Source: Diphasiastrum complanatum
Lineage: Eukaryota; Streptophyta; Lycopodiopsida; Lycopodiales; Lycopodiaceae
Reading direction: 5' to 3'
Assembly: GCA_029204225.1 (NCBI GenBank)
Contig: CM055104.1
Coordinates: 47,996,451-48,060,450, forward strand
Length of the DNA: 64,000 bases
Position 1 is the first letter of the stretch; each line of letters begins with the position of its first letter. The notes under the pieces were generated by a model, which made no database searches, had not been told where the DNA came from, and worked only from the letters and a program-made list of their open reading frames with translations. The position numbers were made by a program, and so were the translations under genes. This document shows, one piece after another, positions 24,991 through 35,399 of this stretch.

Positions 24991-25689
24991 CTTAATGACT
25001 CTTTTCAAACCTTACAAATACTCAAACAAATTGAGTAGGATTGAATAATGTGACTTGGATCTCAATCTCTTTTCTAGAACTTTCAATTGAAGCCAATCTA
25101 TATCAAATTCTACAAAAGATTTGCATAGATGCTCTATATGCACTAGAAACTCTCAAAGGTTTCACTTAACGACAGATCCAAGGATGTTTTCTAGCAAATT
25201 GATGCTTCTAAACTTGACCCTATCACTCTTGAACAAATCTTGAGTGATGGTACAATGGATTTCATCCTCTCACCTTGCATATCACTCCTTAATCTATGAT
25301 TTTTGGCAAAATCACTCTCAACTTCAACATACACTCAAAAAATCAGAGAATATCAATTAATGCACCTAATTCAAGCTTCAATTTTAATTTTTTGGCTGAT
25401 CTAATCCAAGAACTAATCAAGGGATTAGATTCACTATAGAAAATGCTTGATTTTGCACTAAAAATCACTCAAATTGGGTATGTGAGTCAAATTCTACAAA
25501 ATTTTGAAATTTCTCAGTCAAAACCGGATCTGTATGGCCTCACACGTGTTAAAAGAGTTCCTACAGCCCACAACAAGATCTGGACCAAAAATTTTGAGGA
25601 TAGCTATCAAATCCAACTCGCTACACAAAATTTGACTAGTTTCCAAAAAATTGCTAATCTTGGCTTTGATTTGGATTAACCCTATCAAT
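24991..25689 (-). other. leader of an LTR-B copia element
   Basis: AT-rich non-coding sequence between the end of Gypsy-2 similarity and a primer site. Its position and composition match the leader of Copia-3 (before the LTR). The body of the element is lost at the Gypsy-2 junction. One imperfect CACACGTGT site lies near 25541. Confidence 0.5.
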
Positions 25690-25705
25690 GTCAACTCTGA
25701 TACCA
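25690..25705 (-). other. primer-binding site of LTR-B element
   Basis: Minus strand TGGTATCAGAGTTGAC next to the LTR start, a tRNA-Met type site. Confidence 0.75.
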
Positions 25706-26160
25706 TGTGAAAAAAGTACAAAAAGGACCAAGAGTGGATCCTAATCTGATCCTCAAGAGGGATTGGTTGTCAGATTACTTGATCTATCAATCTATTTCAG
25801 ATTAAAATCAATCTAGATCAATTCTAGACACAAAATCCTAACAAGAACAGTCATTAATTGAAGGTAAGTGTACTTTATGGTTTCACACGTGTGAAACATT
25901 GTCTAGGTACGGACTCCAACCTGAAAATCAAGTACACATTGATAGAACCTCAAAACAATCAAAACAAATGTAGACAAATGGAGAGAATCACTCAAAATTG
26001 CTTCCAAAACCAAGATTGGTGTCTCACAATGATTATGGCCAAATGTGGCTCTATATATACAATAAGTGGGAGCTCATGGTACTGATCATCTCTCTGATCC
26101 CACATGTGTGAAGGTGCTTTTTCATATGATGATTCATCATGCAAAACTGACACTTGGACA
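25706..26160 (-). repeat. LTR-B, 5' LTR of a minus-strand copia element (455 bp)
   Basis: Starts TGTGAAAAAAGTAC and ends CACTTGGACA on the plus strand. It has a clear homologue at 56467-56920, where similarity ends at the same base, fixing the right edge. It contains the palindrome TTCACACGTGTGAA at 25882-25895. The LTR start resembles that of Copia-3 (TGTGAAAAATACAG), so the two families are related at their ends. Confidence 0.85.
25882..25895. promoter_or_regulatory. G-box palindrome TTCACACGTGTGAA in LTR-B
   Basis: Same 14-bp palindrome as in Copia-1 and Copia-3 LTRs, with GTACGG about 20 bp further on. Confidence 0.55.
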
Positions 26161-26532
26161 AAACCTTCTATTTTGAGCACTTTTGGTCTATTTTCCTTCT
26201 ATATGGAGATCTACTTGGAAATCTTCTAGAACTCATAATTCGCCTACTTTAGCTTATTCCACATGTGTGAGCTGTCCTCTACACATGGGATATGACACCT
26301 AACCAAAGAATGTGGCTCATGCAATCAATAGATTGATGCCATGTGTCATATGTCTAGAAAACTAGTTTTTGGCCTTTTTAGCCACTAGAACTTGAATTAA
26401 ATCATATGTACATCCTATATGATTATGGTACATGACAAGTACACTAGTTTCACACGTGAGAACAAGCTCCATGCATGTGTGTTTATCTATATACAAGATT
26501 TTTGGCCTCTACCAAGCTTATTTTTGCATTTT
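26161..26532. other. no gene; flank of LTR-B
   Basis: AT-rich, with CACATGTGTGAG near 26263 and TTTCACACGTGAG near 26448, so it may include another degraded LTR of the same group. Confidence 0.35.
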
Positions 26533-26544
26533 TTACAATATATT

Positions 26545-27060
26545 GTAATCGATTGTCAGTACTTGGAAACCCAGTGATTGTAGAGCATGATCCTTCTTCT
26601 TGTACCATTGTCGCGCAGATTGCTTCAAACCGTAGATGCTCTTGTGCATTCGGCAGGCGTAGGTGGCAAATGATGTGCAAATGTAGCCGGGAGGTTGGTC
26701 TATGTAGACCTCTTCGTCTAATTCGCCATCTAAGAATGTGATTTTTTCATCAATTATGTGGATTTTGAGGTCATAAGCAGGTGCATATGCAAACAATAAA
26801 CGTAGGGACACATGCTTGACTACTGGAGAGAAGGTCTCAGTGTAATCGATACCGTACTTCTGAGAGAAACCCTTCGCTACAAGTTTGGCCTCTAGACACA
26901 TTTCCATTCAATCCATACTTCAATTCGTATAACCATTTGCATTGCATGGTTTTTTGCTTATTTGGTATTGGTCGTAGCATCTATACCTCATTCTTCTTCA
27001 TGGATTAGATCTCCTCATTCACGGCTTGCACCCATTTGTTTGCAGAACCAAACAATAGTT
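26545..27060 (-). pseudogene. copia RT fragment, distinct lineage
   Basis: Minus strand: NKWVQAVNEEI at about 27055-27020, then after a frame change KLVAKGFSQKYGIDYTETFS, PVVKHVSLRLLFA, GELDEEVYIDQPPGY and SIYGLKQSARQWY, ending LGFQ before the YVDD region. The sequence differs consistently from Copia-1, 2 and 3 in RT (VVKHVSLR against MAKMVTI(R/K)), so it represents another copia lineage. Both ends are cut. Confidence 0.88.
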
Positions 27061-28787
27061 TATTTAGATTAAATGTAATGAAATACAAGTCAGTGATGCC
27101 GGTGAGCACAAGACAATTGTAGGTGAAACCGCGTGCTCACAAAGATGAAGAAACAAAATGTTTCTATTACCAAAGCTTTGCTAGCTTTCAACTCCCAACC
27201 TGACAAAAAGACATGAAGTGAAAATGTTTGCGAACATCACGAAAGAACACGAATAAAAAATGTTCACAAACATCCTGATGAAAAGACACGAATGCGAAAT
27301 ATTCGCGAAGGAAAAATGTTTGTGACACAACAGGAGAAGTCAGACAACACAAAGGTCAAACGACTCGAAGCGACACAAAAATCTTCGCGACACTTTTCGA
27401 CCTTCACATTTCAAAGGATCGGGAAGATCATACAAGTATCAAGAGTACAAATCTCTTATCTGTGTTGATAGATCCCCTGCTCCAAAGGACATGTTGTTTA
27501 TCTTTATGCTTTTTTCAGAATCGTTTATGCCTGTTACCAGGCTTAAAGGCATTCATTAGATGTCTTCTTGATTTAACAATGCCAACCTAGGCAGAAGGAC
27601 AGAGTGTCGTTGTAGTATGTTTCTTTGTCCTGCCTGTCAGAGGACTACTCAGAGACTTCACTCTTGAACGCACTTACATTCTGCATAGGATGCAAGCCTA
27701 GAATGCTCATTCACAAACCAGCATGCAAACCAATGAACGTTCACTAGTTTTCTACAGCTACCTACACTTAAAATGGACTGAAATCAGAGACTACACTACA
27801 TTAACACTGAGCTACCTTGCATAACTTGACAAAAACAAGAAACAAAGCTAAACTACAGCATGTTAGAAGTCCAAGAATCAAGAAAACAACCAGTCTATTG
27901 ATTCTTGGACATCCCAAGAACATCAAGAACTGGATTGTACAGAGATATGCAAGAATCACACCATAGATCCAACCTATTTAGTTTACTTGAATGCTGGCTC
28001 CCACATTAATCCACAAGAAAACATGAAATCTAATCCACTTTACAAAAGCAACAAATCTAATCCACTCTACAGTCCACAACCACACACAAAAGGAGGGAAG
28101 GGCAAGATCATAAATGAATCACTCAAGAAACAAGCATGATCCAAGAGCTCAAGGGTTGCACAAAAGTCATGAAGGCTCTTCTCATTTCAGCATGCAATGC
28201 ACAAAAAGCTCCTCTTCACAAAGAGGGAGTCTCTTAAATAAGCAAGAGAGATACTTAGGTGGCATCCTAGTGGAATTTCCACATTTCAAAAACTACAAGT
28301 GGAATAATGCTCTCCACTAGAGGTCACCATCAAAAGGTGGCTCACACTACTTTCTTTAATAGGGGTCTACTTGCATTTATTACATTTGCCTAGAAATACT
28401 AGTTCCTACATGGTCATTCCATCTTCCGGGATTCACCATGAGGTGTACACAGTTCTTACTCGTCTTTCCTAGCTAGTATTTCTCGGCTCTCAGTCTTCAT
28501 TAGTCTCGTCTTCTCAGAGACCTCCTCAATCTAAGGTGAGAGGTGCTCTTGAGTTGCTCTGTCCAAGTATCTTGGGGATTCATCAGAATCAGCCAACATC
28601 ATCCCACCCCTAATGTGTTGCAGGACCCACTGCAACTCATATTGGACGATGTCGCTCCGCTTTCGCATTGGCATCTTCGGTCGTCACTTGGAAAAGCGTA
28701 GATCCTCGTTCGCTTACATAAAACCAAGTGCTTATTGTCGCCAGTATTTATCACAAAAATTGTCTTTCACAAATTGTCACGATTGGA
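27061..28787. other. unassigned; candidate LTR of the Ty3-like element to the right
   Basis: No coding motif. At 27180-27430 short words such as TGTTCGCGAA / GTTTGCGAACA recur. At 27600-27960 it shares scattered words and order with 33500-33720 (CCTGTCAG, CAAGAAACAAA, CTATTGATT), which fits a diverged LTR pair flanking 28788-33367. The alignment is too weak by eye to set edges. Confidence 0.3.
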
Positions 28788-29500
28788 TCAGAATGTCTTA
28801 TTGTTATATGTGGTTGACATTCTCAAAATTGGAGAGCTCCCAGCAGCTTCACAACTTGCATGCTTGAGTGCTTCCCATGTGTCTCTTTGTTTGTCACTTG
28901 TATCTGCCATTGATGGTTTCATCTTTGGTTTCTTGGCAGATTCTAACTCCTGGGAGGTCTGTATCCTCTCTTTTCTTCTAGGTGTCTTTGTGGTTCTTCC
29001 CTCAGTTGAAATTCCGGTCTCAAGGAAAACCTTTGGTCTGCAGGTTGCACAAACTTTGGTTATCAGTCTCAAGGGAATGGATTCATCAAAAACTGGTGGT
29101 AGGAACAATTTTGGATGGACGGTTTGATAACGGTAAGGAAACATGATGAAGGCTTGGCGAAAGGATGAAAGAACTGATAGTTCTACAGTTGCAACCTTGG
29201 ACCCTTGCAATGCCGAGCTTTGACCACCACTTGTTGGGTGAAGAGCTCACTTTATTTGTAGGTTCATAGTTGTCTTCATCTTTCTTTTTCTTTTCTGCAA
29301 CTCTTTCTTTCGATCCGTTACTTTTGGATCTCTTTGGCTTCATAGGAGGGGATTCAACTATTATTGCTCCGGAGAGTTTTTTTTTATCAAGCTTGATCTG
29401 ACTCATCTGTTGCTTAAATTTTGTCCTTTCCTCCTCAGCTTCTTGGATCTCTCTCTTTATTTGTTCTGGCTACTTTGTCTGCTTTCTAGATCTTCGTTTG
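28788..29500 (-). pseudogene. unrecognised ORF2 of Ty3-like non-autonomous element
   Basis: I do not recognise this protein. On the minus strand a charged, probably coiled-coil stretch (REIQEAEEERTKFKQQMSQI) leads into a lysine-rich region (MKPKRSKSNGSKERVAEKKK). After a frame change near 29210 comes SSFRQAFIMFPYRYQTVHPK, LFLPPVFDESIPLRLITKVC and finally EALKHASCEAAGSSPILRMS. There is one in-frame stop near 29475. About 235 codons read as real protein across one frameshift. It lies downstream of a Ty3 gag on the same strand, where pol would normally be. Confidence 0.5.
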
Positions 29501-29909
29501 GCTAATCGTCCATTGTAGGTGGCAGTTGGTCTCCACAGGACATTTGCAAAGATCTATCAGTTGCTTCGGTAAGACTATCAAAACTGGGGATTTCTTAGAA
29601 GAACAGTAAACTGATGATAAACAAACAGATGGAAGGGAGGGTGGTGGTGACAACGGTAGATGGTGTGGGCGATAGGCATGAGAATGGGCACATGAGTATG
29701 GCAAGAGGCCGATTGACGAAAGAGACTGATTTCCCATGTTTGTTTTTCCCTTTTTGAAGATCTTCGTCGTGGCTGAGGTACTTCTTCTGATTGAGTCTCC
29801 TTGGATTACCCATCTGTCTTCTTAGCCTTGTCATTTTCATATTTGACTTGTGACCTTGGATGTCGATCTTGCTGACGTTGTTGTAGGCAGCGTAACTGCT
29901 CTAGTGAAT

Positions 29910-29980
29910 CCAGGCAGATCCACAGTGGATCCAGGCAGATCCACTCTCTCTCTCTCCCCCCCCCCCAAAAAAAAAAAATC
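29910..29980 (+). repeat. short tandem repeat, CT tract, poly-C and poly-A
   Basis: Two copies of GATCCAGGCAGATCCAC about 20 bp apart (29917-29951), followed by (CT)n, a C run and an A run. This explains frame loss in the coding remnants around it. Confidence 0.7.
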
Positions 29981-30625
29981 TCTTGGTGGGGATGTTGTTG
30001 TGGGTACCTGTTCATGTTCAAGATTGGATCAGTGTGTGGAACACGTAGTTGAAACACGTTGAACATGCGACTAGACTAAAGATTGAACAAATTTTAACTA
30101 AATTTGTTTCGATCTTGTTGTAGTTGACTCGAATATTAATATGGCAATGAGATGCAGGAATGAACTCTGACTGTACATGGATTTTTGATATTCCTCAACA
30201 GTCCTAAACTATTGTACAAGGTAATCTGAAGATGGATTGATGAATGAAAATGTGTTTTGGAGATGCTCTACAGAAGACTCTCGTGCAGTAGCTATTCCTC
30301 ATGCAAAAATCAGTCACACAAAATAGGTGAAGAAAAACAAGGAAATAAACAAACGTGACAGATAGTGAAAATTGTATAGCACTTGTCGAGCAAAACTTGC
30401 ATTCATCAACATTGATAATGTACCTTGATAGTTGCAATATTTTAGTTGCTTTGTAGAGTAATGTGACTTACTTTGACATGCCCTTGTCAAAACAAGTCAG
30501 GGTTGGTGACACTAAAATATACCATCATTGATAGCAGATATTGTAAGATATAGCTTGAGATGCAGGTATGGGTGAGGTACTGTGTCCTGAGGACCTCTTT
30601 GAACAAGAGATTCAGAACCGAATCT

Positions 30626-30811
30626 CTATCTAGGTTTTTGAAACCTAGATTTATTATGTATTAGCACATTGGAAATCGTATCAACATTTGGAAAGACAAA
30701 ATAGATTTCAGTTTGCAGAAAGGGAGAAAAACTATTAATTCCCTGTGACGGTTGCTCTTGGTTGGACATTGTAGCAGATGACAGAATATTGGTTTCACTT
30801 TCTTTCGACAA
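30626..30811 (-). pseudogene. short unrecognised ORF remnant (61 aa)
   Basis: Minus-strand frame starting MSKESETNILSSATMSNQEQ and ending in a stop after KSRFQKPR. It follows the Ty3 gag zinc knuckles on the same strand and precedes the ORF2 remnant, so it may be the start of that ORF. No motif recognised. Confidence 0.3.
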
Positions 30812-30953
30812 GGACTCATTTCATATTGTCTTTTCTCATTATGGAACTGGTGTATTGGACGGTGATGTAGTAGAAGTTTACAAGAAACTTCTCGATTGAG
30901 CAGCAGGTTTAATTGTTGGTTGCTATGGTGCTCGTGTTGTTGTCATGAAGATC

Positions 30954-32150
30954 CTATTGTGATTCATAACTGACGTGACGGGCAGGTAGGATCTCGGTCG
31001 GTTGTCTCGGGCAATCTTTGAAACTGTGTTTTCCGATACAGTTGGGACACTTAGGATGGTACTTGGTCTTGACTGGACAATCAACAATGAAGTGGCCAGT
31101 TTCACCACAAATGAAACATCTGGTGTGCAGTGGCCCTTGTATAACTGCATAGCCATCTTGTATGGCTAGTGGGTCTGGACTTTCTGATGGATAGTCAGGA
31201 TAAGGCAAGGCATTTCCAGATTCGGATGGGTGTTTTTCATATTGTTGAACTGTATTTGCTTGGATAGGTCAATATGAAGCATCAACATGATGCGTAGCCC
31301 GGCAGTGTGGGCACCATATTGTTTGTCGTCTATAAGGTACCTGTGCAGGGTTTGACTGACCAAGCATACTACTTTGGATAGACTTCAGGGTAGCTTGAAA
31401 CTCATTGGTGAGTTTCTCCATCTGTAGTTGATGTTGCTTATTAAGCAACTCCAACTGGGATTTCCAAAGCTGATCTCGGGTGTCCTCGATCGGCTTTGAC
31501 TCATGGACAGGAGCATGTGGTGCTCGCCTTTCCCTGGATTCATCAACATCTGATCCTTCGTCTTCTTCCTTGATGGCATCAGACATAGCTAACTTTAGGC
31601 TCGTATATTCTTCATTGGATATAAGCTCGCGTCTAATCCCTCTTGGAAGGCCGACTAAAAACCAGATGATGAGCATCTGTTAAGAGGGCTGTTCTTGTAC
31701 TTGACTTTTGAGACATTTGAAACACCCAATATAATCTCATACTCGTTCATCTTTTGTCATTTTGATATTACTTAGCTTGACAAAAGGGCTTTCTATCAAG
31801 CGAAATGGCTTGAAGCGTTTGATAAAGGCCTCCTTCAAGAGTGACCAGTCACGTTTAACTTCACGATCAAGGTTAAAAAACCACTCTCGTGCGCGATCGA
31901 TCATAGTCATCGAGAAGAGCTGTACCATGGCCTCTGGTGATGTCTCGCCGTAGACATCACAAACATTCTCAAAGACTTGGAAAAGTCTTTGAGGATCAGT
32001 GTTACCATCGTACTTAGGTAGGTTTAGCTTTTGTGTCCAATTTTCAGTACATGGAACATTATTTGTGAAAGCTCCGTTTAAGTGAGCTCGTGTGTGTGAG
32101 GATTCGGCAGCATGGAATTGTTGTCGTTCGTATGGAGCTTCATAACGCAT
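30954..32150 (-). pseudogene. Ty3-type Gag with zinc knuckles
   Basis: Minus strand in three frames. Capsid: LPKYDGNTDPQRLFQVFENV, AMVQLFSMTMIDRAREWFFN, LDREVKRDWSLLKEAFIKRF (32150-31737). Linker: LLNKQHQLQMEKLTNEFQ, a helical stretch (31676-31269). Nucleocapsid: CFICGETGHFIVDC and CPNCIGKHSFKDC (31208-30954), two zinc knuckles, the second with a shorter C-H spacing. No protease, RT or integrase follows; instead unrecognised ORFs run to 28788. The element therefore seems non-autonomous, keeping Gag but not Pol. Frame breaks make this copy defective. Confidence 0.85.
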
Positions 32151-32339
32151 AGATTCTCATCTGTCTAATGGGTTGGTGGATGGCTCTTGGACTTGGGATT
32201 TCATCCGAGAATACCTGTTAAATTGAGCATGTTCGATAGATGGGGAGACCATCTCTGGTGGATAGTCCTTTGTAGTATTCGGATCGTAGGGACGATCCAT
32301 GACAGCTCGTAGAGTGCCGTAGGATTGTGTAAATATGCC

Positions 32340-32790
32340 CGTGGACTCTGGTTACGGTGGATATAGTTGTTGGAATGCGGCGGTTGTGGTCTGATGCGGT
32401 TGATTGAGGTCTATTGCGGTTGTTTGGGGTGTGTGACGGTCGATTGAGGCCTATTGTGGTCTGTTTGCGGTGTGTGATGGTCGATTGTGGTTTGTGGATG
32501 GTGATGAAGGATTCGTAGTCCATAATATTGCGGTCTACTGCGGTCTGTGATGGTGGGATTATTCGTAGTGGGTCGTAAGATGGCTGTTGGGACGGTTGGT
32601 TGCAGTCGATGACGGTGGGATGTATTTGTAGTAGGCCGTAAGATGGCAGTTGTGGCGGTCAGGGACGGTTGTGGTTGTCTATGGTGGTCGTTTGTGGGTT
32701 GTCGATGGTGGTCAATTGTGGTCATTTGCGGTTGGAGGTGATGACGGAGTCATAGGCCGTAATATTGTAGTGGATTGCGATCAAGGACGG
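32340..32790 (+). repeat. G-rich degenerate repeats in the element leader
   Basis: Repeated words such as GCGGTC, TTGTGGTC and, about 64 bp apart, two versions of GGTGGGAT...GTCGTAAGATGGC (32551-32586 and 32615-32650). Open frames over this stretch are low-complexity (TTIDHH, ILRPTT) and are not taken as genes. Confidence 0.6.
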
Positions 32791-32827
32791 TGGGGACGAA
32801 TGCCCGTCGGTCAGAATTTGAGTAAGG

Positions 32828-33180
32828 GCTCCGGCTCCGGTTGAGATTTGATGTCAGTGCTCCGGTTGAGATTTAACTGAAACGCTCCGGTTGAAATTTC
32901 ACTGAAACGCTCCAGTTGAGATCTAATGGAACACGTCGGTTGAGATGCGAGCAAGTGCTCTGGTTGAGATCTGAACAGAGTGCTACGGTTGAGATCTAAT
33001 GGAACACATCGGTTGAGATGCGAGCAAGTGCTCCGGTTCAGATTTGAGCAAAGTGCTCCGGTTGAGATCTGAGCAGAGTGCTCCGATCGAGAACTGAGCA
33101 GAGTGCTCCGGTCAAGATTTAACTAAACACTCCGGTTGAGATGTGAGCGAAATGCTCCGGTTAAGAACTGAACCAGACTT
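32828..33180 (+). repeat. 25-bp minisatellite, about 14 units
   Basis: Units built on GCTCCGGTTGAGAT followed by about 11 more variable bases (for example CTGAGCAGAGT) repeat with a 25-bp period and occasional 22-bp units. They lie between the primer site and gag of the Ty3-like element, so they are part of its leader. Confidence 0.85.
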
Positions 33181-33353
33181 GAGTCGTGGAGCTCGGCTTG
33201 GTGCGGATTGTGAGACTCTGGTTAAGAAACGAGCAGGACGTTGGTCAAGATTGAAGTGATGAGCTCGACAATGAATGTGTAGGAGCTCTCAAGACGATTG
33301 TGTTGCAACACAGGTAAATGAGATATGGCTTGGTTTAAAGTGTGTGTAGCTGT

Positions 33354-33365
33354 GGAACGGCGCCA
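33354..33365 (-). other. primer-binding site of Ty3-like element
   Basis: Minus strand TGGCGCCGTTCC, two bases from an LTR edge (CA end at 33368). TGGCGCCGTT is the start of the primer site of many plant Ty3 elements of the Athila/Tat group. With the Gag on the same strand this fixes element orientation. Confidence 0.7.
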
Positions 33366-33367
33366 AA

Positions 33368-33896
33368 TGTTCACAAATTCACTGAATCTATGAACACATT
33401 TTTTTTTAATCTTTTTCTTCTTCTTGGATTACTTTACTTCTGTTGTTACGGTTCTTTGTGGTTCTTCTTCTTATTAGAACTGTTATAGAGCAAAAGCATT
33501 ACTCAGGTTTAAACATGTATTCCTAGCCTGTCAGTGGGTAACTCCAATCTGATACTCAGCTACATATGTAACCAGACAAAGCTCAAGAAGATCAACGTTC
33601 AATACAGAGAGCAATCCTACCACTAACTACTAAATCAGAAAACAATCAAGAACCAGATTAACTACTGAAACAAGAAACAAGATAGTATTCTATTGATTAT
33701 TGAAACAAGAAACAAAAAACAATCTAAGAATCAAATCAGAGATGCTGCTCTGAATGTATGCAATTACTAGATGTATAAAATGCATACAGTAGCAGATAGA
33801 CAATATATTGACAGTCCATCTGTGAGCGAGACAATTTTGTAGTAGGATCCAAAGAGATCCAAGAAGTCCGCTAGTAAGCGAGACACTACTCCTGGG
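33368..33896 (-). repeat. LTR start of Ty3-like element (right edge not defined)
   Basis: Begins TGTTCACAAATTC on the plus strand, so on the minus strand it ends in GTGAACA before the primer site. It then runs into the tandem 368-bp duplication, and its far end cannot be placed. Confidence 0.55.
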
Positions 33897-34630
33897 AGAA
33901 CACCGCTTCTCTCATGCTAATGCGTTGTGTGGGTCTGTCACACAATGCTTGAAACAAAGAGGATCAATAGATGATGTTGTAGCTGTTATGCACATATCAC
34001 TCTAAATTTTGTCTGCTTGAATGAATTCTTGTCTGTTATTGCTCGTGTATCTCATTCACTTGTTTTATCTATTCCGCACATTGGTTCAATCTTGAATGCT
34101 GAATTAATTTTATAATGTAGATCAGTAGTGTCTGTGTACTTTTTGAAGGATCGTAGGAATGATAACCGGCAGTGACCAGCAATCATATTCGAAATCCATC
34201 CGAATTGATTGCGTTCATGATTCAGCAGTATCAAAGCCTGATTGTTGATATTTGTTTTCAAATCTGAACACCGCTTCTCTCATGCTAATGCGTTGTGTGG
34301 GCCTGTCACACAATGCTTGAAACAAAGAGGATCAATAGATGATGTTGTAGCTGTTATGCACATATCACTCTAAATTTTGTCTGCTTGAATGAATTCTTGT
34401 CTGTTATTGCTCGTGTATCTCATTCACTTGTTTTATCTATTCCGCACATTGGTTCAATCTTGAATGCTGAATTAATTTTATAACGTAGATCAGTAGTGTC
34501 TGTGTACTTTTTGGAGGATCGTAGGAATGATATAACCGGCAGTGACCAGCAATCATATTCAAAATCCATCCGAATTGATTTCGTTCACGATTCAGCAGTA
34601 TCAAAGCCTGATTGTTGATATTTGTTTTCA
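33897..34630 (+). repeat. 368-bp tandem duplication (two units)
   Basis: Unit 1 at 33897-34260 and unit 2 at 34265-34630 begin (T)GAACACCGCTTCTCTC and end GATATTTGTTTTCA. They differ at under ten positions by eye, including a TA insertion in unit 2. Unit 2 has TG...CA ends and lies just before a primer site, so the units may be short LTRs in tandem. Confidence 0.85.
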
Positions 34631-34636
34631 CATCAG

Positions 34637-34746
34637 TGGTATCAGAGCATTTTTTTTATGTTTCTGAATTTTCCAATTTCCATCAGTGGTATCAGAGCGT
34701 TCTTGACGTTTCTGAATTTCCCAATTTCCATCAGTGGTATCAGAGC
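34637..34746 (+). repeat. triplicated primer-binding site
   Basis: TGGTATCAGAGC occurs at 34637-34648, 34687-34698 and 34735-34746, each preceded by ATCAG and, for the spacers, by near-identical TTTCTGAATTT(T/C)CCAATTTC. A unit of about 50 bp containing the tRNA-Met primer site has been copied three times. Confidence 0.92.
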
Positions 34747-34842
34747 CTGTCATAGTCTGACATAGCCGCAAAGCTATCAAATCTAGGAGGCTAAGCATTC
34801 AAAACAAAGAACCATTAACAAGTGAGAACACAATTCACAACA

Positions 34843-35017
34843 ATGGCTTTAATAAGCAGTATACAATCGAAGATCTGTACAATCCTCGACTCATCAGGAT
34901 CCAACTTCCTAGCATGGAAAGTTAAGACCTCGCTTATATTAAAGGGAAAAGGATTATTTCCCTAGGTAGATGGCACCAAGGAGATGCCTACAACAACAGG
35001 CAAGGAGCTACGCGCAT
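34843..35017 (+). pseudogene. copia Gag N-terminus, truncated
   Basis: Starts at ATG 34843 and reads MALISSIQSKICTILDSSGS, then NFLAWKVKTSLILKGKGLFP, an in-frame TAG at 34963, and VDGTKEMPTTTGKELRA. The S-N(F/Y)-x-x-W-K pattern is typical of copia Gag starts (compare SNYSTWKVRMESLL in Copia-3). It follows the triplicated primer site on the same strand, so it belongs to that element. It is cut near 35017 where a hairpin begins. It was too short and interrupted to appear as a long ORF. Confidence 0.75.
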
Positions 35018-35019
35018 TA

Positions 35020-35046
35020 GGGCCCTTTTTAGACTCAAAAAGGGCC
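35020..35046. other. hairpin GGCCCTTTTT / AAAAAGGGCC
   Basis: Perfect 10-bp arms at 35021-35030 and 35037-35046 around a 6-base loop (AGACTC). It marks the exact point where copia Gag similarity stops, so it may be the end of a DNA transposon that carries the unit to the right. No matching end was found. Confidence 0.6.
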
Positions 35047-35399
35047 TCTTCCTTTCCTAAACAAGTTTTCTAATCATAATTAATTTAGTGCTAATCAATC
35101 CTATGTGGCACCTTTACCTTGGGCTACCATACAAGGTGAGCAAGAGTTAAGGCCTAAATGTAGGTCTCATTTTCATAGACTGTTGTAGGTTATTTGCATA
35201 GACTATAATAGGCAACTAATAGGTTAGTATAGGATGACCTTTCATTGTCCTAACTACAATAGGAACCTAGGGATGGAAACTAGTATATGCCTAATAAAGC
35301 TTATATCATGGTTAGTTCACATTGAACTTTGACACCATTTGATTAAGATATATTGTAAAGTTCTACATAGAATCTTTTGGAAAATTCGACATCTTCAAT

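Noticed and set aside
27061-28787. Confident left LTR of the Ty3-like element
   Set aside because: Only scattered word similarity to 33500-33720; no defined ends or target duplication.
32218-32844. Frames rich in T, H, P and R on the minus strand
   Set aside because: Products of the G-rich degenerate repeat in the element leader; low complexity without conserved motif.
33354-34630. A single 1.26-kb LTR shared by the Ty3-like element and the plus-strand copia element
   Set aside because: Both flanking primer sites abut TG/CA ends, but two different superfamilies cannot share one LTR; the tandem duplication suggests two sequences joined.
34637-34746. Three spaced repeats considered as a CRISPR-like array
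   Set aside because: The repeat is a tRNA-Met primer site with similar, not unique, spacers, in a plant retroelement context.
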